From positions 1-14,449 of the forward strand of contig CAMPKU010000103.1 in NCBI GenBank assembly GCA_946887385.1: 14,449 bases of DNA. The letters are read 5' to 3'. The notes below the pieces were generated by a model, which worked only from the letters and a program-made list of their open reading frames with translations, did no database searches and was not told where the DNA came from. This stretch comes from an uncultured Gammaproteobacteria bacterium (GTDB lineage Bacteria > Pseudomonadota > Gammaproteobacteria > Rariloculales > Rariloculaceae). The first letter of the stretch is position 1. The number at the start of each line of letters is the position of its first letter. Positions 1-5,856 of the stretch are shown one piece after another. A program made the position numbers and the translations under genes.

Positions 1-441
1 GGAGTCCGCCTCGGGCAAGCCGGGCTGAACCCAGCCCGCGTGCAGCAGCGGTTGATACGCAGATATAGCCGCGAGTCTGCGGTACTCGCTACCGAGCTTG
101 AGCTCCTCGGGCCGGAGCGGGCGAACGCGGAGGGCTTCGGCGCGCTGTGCGGCTGCGGGATCGATCGGCAGCGGCGCGGCCTGCGGCTCGGGCGGCGGGA
201 AGGTGGTTTCGTCGAACACGGGCGCCTCGCGCAACGTGTCGCCTGCGTAGTTTCGCAAGCCGTCGAGCGCCTGCTCGAAGCGTTCCTCGGTGGGATCGAA
301 ACTGCGGTTCGCGAATACGATGATCTCCACCTCGTACCGCGGTATCGGTGCCGGCTCGGCCGCGAGGGGTTCTTGCGCGCACGTCGAGGCGGCCATGCCG
401 GTAAGCAGGACGGCCGCGAGCCACACGACGATCGATCTCAT
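1..441 (-). CDS. csiV: CsiV-like peptidoglycan-binding protein, C-terminus cut by window edge
   Basis: Reading the minus strand from the ATG at 441 gives 147 codons that run off the left edge without a stop. The protein begins MRSIVVWLAAVLLTGMA with a hydrophobic signal sequence and a likely signal peptidase I cut near STCA/QE. It continues with YEVEIIVFANRSFDPTEERF (about residues 36-55) and ends the visible part with AAISAYQPLLHAGWVQPGLP. The Y-E-V-E-I-I-V-F start and the later Y-x-P-L-L-H-x-G-W-x-Q-P segment are what I recall as the signature of the CsiV family, periplasmic proteins tied to peptidoglycan and cell-shape maintenance in gammaproteobacteria. It follows mfd by 30 bases on the same strand, as is common in this class, so co-transcription is likely. 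No Shine-Dalgarno is visible. A TATACT hexamer lies just upstream, so a short or leaderless transcript of its own is possible. Family assignment is from motif recall, not a search. Confidence 0.75.
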   Translation of the reverse strand, partial: MRSIVVWLAAVLLTGMAASTCAQEPLAAEPAPIPRYEVEIIVFANRSFDPTEERFEQALDGLRNYAGDTLREAPVFDETTFPPPEPQAAPLPIDPAAAQRAEALRVRPLRPEELKLGSEYRRLAAISAYQPLLHAGWVQPGLPEADS

Positions 442-449
442 GGCGCCAG

Positions 450-455
450 AGTATA
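450..455 (-). promoter_or_regulatory. possible -10 element for csiV-like gene
   Basis: TATACT on the minus strand (5 of 6 to TATAAT) lies 8 bases before the csiV start codon. Transcription would begin at about 441-443, on the ATG itself. No good -35 is seen at 16-18 bases; the best nearby hexamer is weak (GCTTGA, 16-base spacer). The element overlaps the 30-base mfd-csiV gap and may be chance. Confidence 0.25.
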
Positions 456-471
456 GCCTGTGCGCTTGGGA

Positions 472-3400
472 TCAAGCCGCGGCGGCGGCCACGTCTTCGG
501 CGCCGAGGCGCCGCAACAGCTTTTCGACCGCGGCGATGCGCTTGTCCGGGTTCTCGAGCGTCCACGAAAAGCGCAGCTTGTATGGGCCGTCGAGCCGGTA
601 GCGCGCCTTGTCGCTTTCGATGAGCTTGAGCAGCCGCGTCGGCTCGACGCGCGAGCGCTCCGCGAACGTGATGCTGCCCCCCTCGGCTCCGGCGCGAATC
701 TTCGCCACCGCGAGCTGGCCGGCCAAAAGCTTCAACGCCGTGATCGAGAACAGCGTCTTCAGCGGCACGGGCAGCAGCCCGAAGCGATCGATGAGCTCCA
801 CCTTGAGCGCGTCGAGCTCCATGCTGCTGCCGCAATTCGCGATGCGCTTGTAGTGCACGAGCCGCATGTGCACGTCGGGCATGTAGTCCTCGGGGATCAA
901 CGCCACCAAGCCGATTTCGATCTCGGGCCCGTGTGTGAACGGATCCGTGAGATCGGGCTCGTGGCCCGCGCGCAGCGCCGCCACGGCGCGGCCGAGCAGC
1001 TCGTTGTACAGGGTGAAGCCGATAGCCTGGATCTGGCCGCTTTGGCCTTCGCCGAGCAGCTCGCCGGCGCCGCGAATCTCGAGGTCGTGCGTGGCAAGCG
1101 TAAAGCCGGAGCCGAGCTCCTCGAGCGACTCGATGGCTTCGAGCCGCTTCACGGCATCGGGCGTGAGCGCGTTGCGCGGCGGCGCCAGCAAGTACGCGTA
1201 CGCCTGGTGGTGCGAGCGGCCGACGCGGCCGCGAAGCTGGTGTAGCTGCGCGAGACCCAACCGATCGGCGCGATTGATGATGATGGTGTTTGCCGTGGGG
1301 ATGTCGATGCCGCTCTCGATGATCGTGGTGCACACGAGCACGTTGAATTCGCGATGATAGAAATCGAGCATCACGAGCTCGAGCTCGCGCTCCGACATCT
1401 GGCCATGCCCCACGCGAACCTCCGCTTCCGGCAGCAGCTTGCGCAGATCCTCGGCCACCGCTTCGATGTTCTCCACGCGGTTGTGCACGAAATAGATCTG
1501 GCCGCCGCGGCGGATCTCGCGCAGCACGGCTTCGCGGATTTGCCGATCGCTCCATTCGCCCACGAACGTCTTCACCGGGAGCCGTTCGGCCGGCGGCGTG
1601 GCAATGATCGACAGGTCGCGCAGGCCGCCGAGCGTCATGTTCAACGTGCGCGGGATCGGCGTGGCCGTCAACGTCAGCATGTCGACTTCGGCGCGCAAGC
1701 GTTTCAGGCGCTCCTTGTCCTTCACGCCGAAGCGGTGCTCCTCGTCGACGATCACGAGGCCGAGCCGTTTGAATTTGATGTTGCCCTGCAGCAGCTTGTG
1801 GGTGCCGATGACGATGTCCACGGTGCCATCGGCGAGCCCCGCGACGGTGGCCGCCGCGCCGCTCGCGCCGCGAAACCGCGACAAGAGCTCCACGCGCACG
1901 GGCCAGTCGGCGAATCGGTCCGTGAACGTTCGGTGATGCTGCTCGGCGAGCAGCGTCGTCGGCACCAGCACAGCCACTTGATGGCCGGCTTGCACGGCCA
2001 CGAACGCCGAGCGCAGCGCGACTTCGGTCTTGCCGAAGCCCACGTCGCCGCAGACCACGCGGTCCATCGGTTGCGTGCTGCGCAGGTCCTCGAGCACGCG
2101 GTCGATGGCGGATTGTTGGTCTTCGGTTTCCTCGAATGGGAACTGCAGCGCGAACCGTTGATAGCTCGGCTCGTCGAGCTCGAGCGCCGTGCCCGTGCGC
2201 GCGGCGCGCTGCGCGTAGAGGTTCAGAAGCTCGGCCGCCGTGTCGCGCGCCTGCTGGGCCGCTTTGCGCTTCGCCTTTTCCCACTGGTCCGTGCCGAGCC
2301 GATGCAGCGGCGCGTCCTCGGGCGAGGCGCCGCTGTAGCGGGTGACCAGATGCAGACTCAGCACGGGCACGTAAATCTTGTCGCCGCCCGCGTATTCGAG
2401 CAGCAGGAACTCCGTGGGCATGCCTTCCACGTCGAGCGTGGTCAAGCCGCGATAGCGGCCGACGCCGTAGTCTTCGTGCACGACCGGCGCGCCGATCGAA
2501 AGATCGGTGAGCTCGCGGATAATGGTCTCGGGATCGCGCGCGCGGCGTCTGCGTTGCCGCTGCCGCGGGCGCTCCATCCCCAGGTCGGTTGCCGTGATCA
2601 CACGTAGGCGGCGAGCGGCGATGCGGAAGCCGTCGTGAAGCTCGGCCACCGTGATGCCGAGCGGGGCGTCGCCGTGCAGGAACTCCTGCCAGCCCGCGTA
2701 CACGTGCGGCTCGTAGCCGCGCCCGCGTAGGAGCTCGAGCAACATCTCGCGATGGCCCGGCGACGACGTCGCGAGCAGCGTCCGCTCGCCTTGCTCCACG
2801 CCGAGCCAGCGGTCGATGCGATCGTCGGTGGCCGCGATTCCGGCACCGAGCGGATGGCTCACGCCGGCGTTGTCTTCCTCGACCGCGGCATGCGGCGACA
2901 GCGTCAACGCCGGCCGCTCGGCCATGCGCGCACGCAGCTGCTCGGGCGCGAAGAAAGCCTGCGTAGGCTCGAGGATGGGCCGCTCGATGTCGCCCCGTAG
3001 CTGCTCGTGGCGCTCGCCGATGAGTTGCCAGGCCCGCTCGAGCGCGTCGAGCGCGCCGTCGACCACCACGAACAGCGTGTCGGCACGGAGGTAATCGAAC
3101 AACGAAACGGTGGTCTTGAAGAACAACGGCAAGTAGTACTCGATGCCGGCCGGAAGCTGCGCATCGGAGATCGTGCGGTAGACGGGGCAGCGCCCCGGCT
3201 CTACGGGAAAGTGCTCGCGAAACCGTTCCCGGAAGAACTTGATCGCCGCTTCGTCGAACGGAAACTCGCGCGCGGGCAAAATCTCGATCTTCTCCGTGCG
3301 GCCGGCCGAGAGCTGCGTCTGCGCGTCGAAGGTGCGCAGCGTCTCGATCTCGTCGTCGAACAAGTCGACGCGCACGGGCATCGGGGCGCCGGTGGGAAAC

Positions 3401-3921
3401 ACGTCGAACACGGCGCCGCGAACGGCGAACTCGCCGGGCTCGCTGACCTGCTCGACGCGCAGGTAGCCGTGCTCGCTCAGGCGCTTCGTCATCGAGACGG
3501 GATCGAACCGGTCGCCTTTCGCAAGATACAGCGAGCGCGCCACGATGAACTCGGGCGGCGGCAGGCGCTCGAGCAGAGCGCCTGCCTCGAGAATCAGGGC
3601 CTCCGCGTCGCCGCGGGCGAGCCGGTTGAGCGCGAGCAGCCGGTCGGCGAGCAGGTCTTGCGGCGGCGAGATCGGCTCGTACGGCAGCGTTTCGTAATCG
3701 GGGAAGCGCCGCAACGGCCGCCGGCCGAAGAACGCCATCTCGCGCTCGAGCCGGTCGGCCTCGGCCGCCGAGGCTGCGATCACGCACACGGCGCCCGGGT
3801 GGCGTGCGGCCGCTTCGGCAGCGGCGAGGCTCAGGGCACCGCCGTGCAGCTGCGCCCAGGTGCGGTGTGGCGCCGAGGCGCTCGGAACGTCGAGCGCCCC
3901 TAGTAAGAAGTCGAATTCCAT
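472..3921 (-). CDS. mfd: transcription-repair coupling factor Mfd
   Basis: The 1149-residue product matches the usual Mfd length (E. coli about 1148). Mfd pushes stalled RNA polymerase off DNA damage and recruits UvrA. Domain order as seen: UvrB-like N-terminal module (about 1-340, with PGEFAVRGAVFDVFPTG at 162-178); RNA-polymerase-interacting CarD-like domain (about 475-540, GAPVVHEDYGVGRYRGL); superfamily 2 helicase with Walker A GDVGFGKT (625-632), DEEH box (726-729), TATPIPRT (752-759), HNRVEN (813-818) and QLRGRVGRS (895-903); then the C-terminal TRCF domain (about 990-1105). All motor motifs are intact. The ATG at 3921 gives the expected N-terminus but has no clear Shine-Dalgarno. The gene lies immediately upstream of csiV on the same strand and is divergent from the DAHP synthase leader. 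The C-terminus ends in an alanine run. Confidence 0.98.
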   Translation of the reverse strand: MEFDFLLGALDVPSASAPHRTWAQLHGGALSLAAAEAAARHPGAVCVIAASAAEADRLEREMAFFGRRPLRRFPDYETLPYEPISPPQDLLADRLLALNRLARGDAEALILEAGALLERLPPPEFIVARSLYLAKGDRFDPVSMTKRLSEHGYLRVEQVSEPGEFAVRGAVFDVFPTGAPMPVRVDLFDDEIETLRTFDAQTQLSAGRTEKIEILPAREFPFDEAAIKFFRERFREHFPVEPGRCPVYRTISDAQLPAGIEYYLPLFFKTTVSLFDYLRADTLFVVVDGALDALERAWQLIGERHEQLRGDIERPILEPTQAFFAPEQLRARMAERPALTLSPHAAVEEDNAGVSHPLGAGIAATDDRIDRWLGVEQGERTLLATSSPGHREMLLELLRGRGYEPHVYAGWQEFLHGDAPLGITVAELHDGFRIAARRLRVITATDLGMERPRQRQRRRRARDPETIIRELTDLSIGAPVVHEDYGVGRYRGLTTLDVEGMPTEFLLLEYAGGDKIYVPVLSLHLVTRYSGASPEDAPLHRLGTDQWEKAKRKAAQQARDTAAELLNLYAQRAARTGTALELDEPSYQRFALQFPFEETEDQQSAIDRVLEDLRSTQPMDRVVCGDVGFGKTEVALRSAFVAVQAGHQVAVLVPTTLLAEQHHRTFTDRFADWPVRVELLSRFRGASGAAATVAGLADGTVDIVIGTHKLLQGNIKFKRLGLVIVDEEHRFGVKDKERLKRLRAEVDMLTLTATPIPRTLNMTLGGLRDLSIIATPPAERLPVKTFVGEWSDRQIREAVLREIRRGGQIYFVHNRVENIEAVAEDLRKLLPEAEVRVGHGQMSERELELVMLDFYHREFNVLVCTTIIESGIDIPTANTIIINRADRLGLAQLHQLRGRVGRSHHQAYAYLLAPPRNALTPDAVKRLEAIESLEELGSGFTLATHDLEIRGAGELLGEGQSGQIQAIGFTLYNELLGRAVAALRAGHEPDLTDPFTHGPEIEIGLVALIPEDYMPDVHMRLVHYKRIANCGSSMELDALKVELIDRFGLLPVPLKTLFSITALKLLAGQLAVAKIRAGAEGGSITFAERSRVEPTRLLKLIESDKARYRLDGPYKLRFSWTLENPDKRIAAVEKLLRRLGAEDVAAAAA

Positions 3922-3947
3922 CGGCCGGAAGCGTGGGGGAAAACCGA

Positions 3948-3953
3948 ATTATC
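3948..3953 (-). promoter_or_regulatory. possible -10 element for mfd
   Basis: GATAAT on the minus strand (5 of 6 to consensus) lies 26 bases before the mfd ATG, placing a start site near 3941 and a 5' leader of about 20 bases. No convincing -35 is found 16-18 bases upstream, so support is weak. Confidence 0.3.
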
Positions 3954-3985
3954 CCATAGCGCCGCGGCTTTCCGGCTCCGCTCGT

Positions 3986-4016
3986 TTGGAGAATGCGCGC
4001 GTGCTGTGCTATCAAT
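3986..4016 (+). promoter_or_regulatory. candidate promoter for the aromatic leader and DAHP synthase
   Basis: TTGGAG (3986-3991), an 18-base spacer and TATCAA (4010-4015), preceded by TGC as in extended -10 promoters. The predicted start is about 4021-4023, directly at the leader peptide ATG (4024). No Shine-Dalgarno is visible close to that ATG, which would fit leaderless or near-leaderless translation of the leader peptide. The hexamers are imperfect, so this needs start-site mapping. Confidence 0.4.
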
Positions 4017-4023
4017 AGCCGCC

Positions 4024-4107
4024 ATGATCGCGTCCCACGCCCGGTTCGATTTTTGGTTTTACGGCTATCCGAAGCTTAAGGCGGAGGACGGGTCGCGATC
4101 GGTTTGA
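4024..4107 (+). CDS. aromatic-rich attenuator leader peptide (27 aa)
   Basis: An ATG at 4024 opens a 27-codon frame ending TGA at 4105-4107. Residues 8-16 read FDFWFYGYP: three Phe, one Trp and two Tyr within eight positions (codons 4045-4068). Such clustering of the end-product amino acids directly before a rho-independent terminator and a biosynthetic gene is the hallmark of a transcription attenuator leader peptide, as in the trp and pheA operons of enteric bacteria. The peptide itself is expected to have no function beyond being translated: shortage of charged tRNA-Phe, tRNA-Trp or tRNA-Tyr would stall the ribosome here. Carrying all three residues fits a control point for the first shared step of the aromatic pathway, encoded next. 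No strong ribosome binding site is seen. A GTG at 4006 is in frame but has no better support. Confidence 0.85.
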   Translation: MIASHARFDFWFYGYPKLKAEDGSRSV

Positions 4108-4162
4108 AGTACTGAAAAGCGAAGAACACCCGGAAGCCGCCAGCGAACCTGGCGGCTTTTTT
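4031..4162 (+). promoter_or_regulatory. transcription attenuator with alternative RNA folds
   Basis: Three mutually exclusive foldings can be read by eye. Segment 1 (4031-4041) pairs with segment 2 (4080-4090) by nine Watson-Crick pairs around a 2x2 internal loop, and its loop holds every aromatic codon. Segment 2 (GGCGG 4080-4084, CGGGT 4089-4093) pairs instead with segment 3 (ACCCG 4128-4132, CCGCC 4137-4141); the 4x4 internal loop AGGA/GAAG can form tandem G-A mismatches. Segment 3 is otherwise the 5' arm of the terminator (4134-4162). A ribosome stalled on the aromatic codons would mask segment 1 and free segment 2 for the antiterminator, giving read-through. Without stalling, 1:2 and the terminator can form. 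A further pairing of 4062-4071 with 4131-4139 (nine pairs, one bulge) also competes. Energies were not computed. Confidence 0.75.
4134..4162 (+). terminator. rho-independent terminator of the attenuator
   Basis: AAGCCGCCAG (4134-4143) pairs with CTGGCGGCTT (4149-4158) around a five-base loop CGAAC, a 10-bp stem, and six T's follow at 4157-4162. It lies between the leader peptide and the DAHP synthase, 27 bases after the leader stop, so it can only act as a regulated terminator for the downstream gene. Its 5' arm is shared with the antiterminator fold. Confidence 0.9.
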
Positions 4163-4260
4163 GCGCGCCAGGGATGGCGCGCATTCAGCAAATGCAGGAG
4201 CAATTTGCTGTGCGCGCCAGGGATGGCGCGCATGCCGCAAATGCAGGAGCAATTTGCGGC
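4163..4260 (+). repeat. two tandem 49-bp repeats, each with two hairpins
   Basis: Copies at 4163-4211 and 4212-4260 differ at only four positions. Each starts with the same 20-base palindrome (GCGCGCC, loop AGGGAT, GGCGCGC), followed by a second hairpin with loop GCAGGAGCA. The second stem is CAGCAAAT/ATTTGCTG in copy 1 and CCGCAAAT/ATTTGCGG in copy 2, so an A:T pair has become C:G on both sides. The outermost pair is T/T in copy 1 and G/C in copy 2. The array lies between the attenuator terminator and the DAHP synthase ribosome binding site, hence in the 5' untranslated part of read-through transcripts. It may be a dispersed intergenic palindromic element; I cannot test copy number in the genome. 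Confidence 0.85.
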
Positions 4261-4306
4261 GCGCCCGTCGGATGACGCGGCCGACGGACCCTCGGGAGAA
4301 AACGAT

Positions 4307-5374
4307 ATGCCGCCCAATACAGACGACTTACGCATCCGCAGCTTCGCGCCTTTGAGCGCGCCGGCCGAGCTGTTGCGCGAGCTGCCGTGCACGGAGCCGA
4401 TGTCGGACAACGTAGCCGGCGCGCGTCGCGCGTTGCATGCCATCTTGCACGGCGAGGACGACCGTCTCGCGGTCGTGATCGGGCCGTGCTCGATTCACGA
4501 TCCCGTCGCCGCGCTCGCGTACGCCCGGGCGCTCCACCCGTTGCGCGCCAGGCTGAGCGCAGAGCTCGAGATCGTCATGCGGGTGTATTTCGAGAAGCCG
4601 CGCACCACGGTGGGCTGGAAAGGGCTCATCAACGATCCCGATCTCGACGGCAGCTTCAACATCAACAAGGGGCTGCGGCTCGCCCGCCGGCTCCTTTGCG
4701 AGATCAACGCCTGGGGGCTGCCCGCCGGCGTGGAGTACCTCGACACGATCTCGCCGCAGTACATCTCGGACCTCGTGGCCTGGGGCGCCATCGGTGCGCG
4801 CACGACCGAAAGCCAGGTGCATCGGGAGATGGCGTCGGGCTTGTCGTGTCCCGTGGGCTTCAAGAACGGCACCGACGGCAACGTGAAGATCGCCGTCGAC
4901 GCCGTGGGCGCGGCGTCTCATCCGCATCATTTCCTGGCCGTGACCAAGGAAGGTCAGGCAACGGTGGCGGCGACGGCCGGCAATCCCGACGGCCACGTGA
5001 TCCTGCGCGGCGGCAAGGCGCCGAACTACGGCGCGGAGCACGTGGCGGCCGCTTGCCAGATGCTCGCGCAGGCCGGCTTGCCGGCGCGGCTCATGATCGA
5101 CGCCAGCCACGCGAATAGCTCGAAACGGGCCGAGAACCAGCCGCGCGTGATCGAGGACGTGGCGGCCCAGCTCGAGGGCGGAGAGCGGCGCATCGTCGGC
5201 GTGATGGTGGAGAGCCACCTCGTGGGGGGCCGGCAGGACCTCGTTCCGGGCAAGCCGCTCGTCTACGGGCAGAGCATCACGGACGCCTGCCTCGACTGGG
5301 AAACCTCCGTGACCGTGCTCGAGCGGCTGGCCGCGGCCGTCCGCGCCCGCCGCCATCGAGCCGCTGCGGCTTAA
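4307..5374 (+). CDS. aroG: 3-deoxy-7-phosphoheptulonate (DAHP) synthase, class I, AroG-type
   Basis: This 355-residue enzyme condenses phosphoenolpyruvate and erythrose 4-phosphate, the entry step to the shikimate pathway. The ATG at 4307 is preceded by GGGAGAA (4294-4300) and gives an N-terminus (NTDDLRI) like E. coli AroG. Numbering then coincides with E. coli AroG: metal ligands Cys61, His268, Glu302 and Asp326, and substrate residues Arg92, Lys97, Arg165, Lys186 and Arg234 are all present. Motifs include GPCSIHDP (59-66), EKPRTTVGWKG (96-106), GARTTESQ (163-170) and GFKNGTDGN (184-192). Of the residues I recall in the AroG phenylalanine pocket, Asp6, Asp7, Pro150, Gln151, Leu179, Ser180 and Phe209 are kept, while Ser211 is Ala. 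Feedback inhibition is therefore likely, but the inhibitor (Phe, Tyr or Trp) is not settled and the symbol is by similarity. Expression is probably controlled by the upstream attenuator. Confidence 0.95.
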   Translation: MPPNTDDLRIRSFAPLSAPAELLRELPCTEPMSDNVAGARRALHAILHGEDDRLAVVIGPCSIHDPVAALAYARALHPLRARLSAELEIVMRVYFEKPRTTVGWKGLINDPDLDGSFNINKGLRLARRLLCEINAWGLPAGVEYLDTISPQYISDLVAWGAIGARTTESQVHREMASGLSCPVGFKNGTDGNVKIAVDAVGAASHPHHFLAVTKEGQATVAATAGNPDGHVILRGGKAPNYGAEHVAAACQMLAQAGLPARLMIDASHANSSKRAENQPRVIEDVAAQLEGGERRIVGVMVESHLVGGRQDLVPGKPLVYGQSITDACLDWETSVTVLERLAAAVRARRHRAAAA

Positions 5375-5400
5375 CAGCGGTGGCATTCCACCGTTAGAAT
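5371..5400 (+). promoter_or_regulatory. promoter for the secreted-protein operon, with inverted repeat in the spacer
   Basis: TTAACA (5371-5376), an 18-base spacer and TAGAAT (5395-5400); both hexamers match consensus at 5 of 6. The -35 overlaps the DAHP synthase stop codon. Start would be near 5407, about 40 bases before the DUF6152 ATG. The spacer contains CGGTGG-CATT-CCACCG (5378-5393), a perfect 6-bp inverted repeat that could be an operator for a dimeric regulator. As RNA it would be a small hairpin after the DAHP synthase stop, but it lacks a T tract and so is a poor terminator. Confidence 0.55.
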
Positions 5401-5447
5401 CCACTCTACGGGTGCCCCGTTCACCCGGCACCGACTGGGAGCTCGCT

Positions 5448-5849
5448 ATGCGCATGCGCTGGACGATCGTCGCAACCGCGGCCGCCTTCACGGCACTCGC
5501 GGGTGCCGCCGCCGCTCATCACTCCTTCACGGCCACCTACTTCGAGGATCGCACCACGGAAATCGAGGGCAAGCTGCTCCAGTTCATGTTCCGTAACCCG
5601 CACTCGTTCGTGCACGTGGAAGCGCCGGACGAGACCGGCACGCTGCAGCGCTGGGCCGTCGAGTGGGGCGGCGCCGGCCAGCTCTCGGGGCAGGGCGTAA
5701 CGAACCAAACGCTGCGCGTCGGCGACGTGGTGTCGATCACGGGCAACCCGGGCCGCGATCCGGCCGACCATCGCATCCGCATGCAGTATCTACGCCGTCC
5801 GGCCGACGGCTTCGAGTGGGGTAGGAATCCCGGCGAGACGTTCAACTAG
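5448..5849 (+). CDS. DUF6152 family exported protein
   Basis: A 133-residue protein with a signal peptide (MRMRWTIVATAAAFTALA, then GAAAA) whose likely cut leaves a mature protein starting at or near HHSFTATYFE. The body carries the DUF6152 pattern as I know it: HHSF at the mature start, F-R-N-P-H-S-F-V-H-V, R-W-A-V-E-W-G-G, G-D-V-V-S-I-T-G-N-P, and an ending rich in R-M-x-Y-L-R-R. Function of the family is not established; it is probably a small beta-rich periplasmic protein. ATG 5448 is chosen over an upstream in-frame start near 5412 because GGGAG (5437-5441) precedes it by six bases and the signal peptide starts there. It is first gene of a four-gene operon, seven bases before the next gene. 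Confidence 0.85.
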   Translation: MRMRWTIVATAAAFTALAGAAAAHHSFTATYFEDRTTEIEGKLLQFMFRNPHSFVHVEAPDETGTLQRWAVEWGGAGQLSGQGVTNQTLRVGDVVSITGNPGRDPADHRIRMQYLRRPADGFEWGRNPGETFN

Positions 5850-5856
5850 GCCCGGC

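Noticed and set aside
1354..2607. Long plus-strand open frame opposite mfd (417 codons), and a similar one at 3007-3903
   Set aside because: Antisense shadows typical of GC-rich genes; composition rich in His, Arg and Gln with no recognisable family.
89..4015. Open frame of 1308 codons on the minus strand overlapping mfd
   Set aside because: It is an Arg/Ala-rich shadow frame of mfd without any domain pattern; the 472-3921 frame contains all Mfd motifs.
4163..4260. CRISPR-like reading of the tandem repeat
   Set aside because: Two directly adjacent units without spacers and no cas genes; it is a palindromic tandem repeat.
4205..4306. In-frame upstream start adding 34 residues to the DAHP synthase
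   Set aside because: The added stretch is encoded by the second palindromic repeat and has no family counterpart; ATG 4307 has a good ribosome binding site and matches AroG numbering.
5378..5393. Intrinsic terminator after the DAHP synthase
   Set aside because: The 6-bp hairpin has no following T tract and lies inside a good promoter spacer, so an operator reading is preferred.
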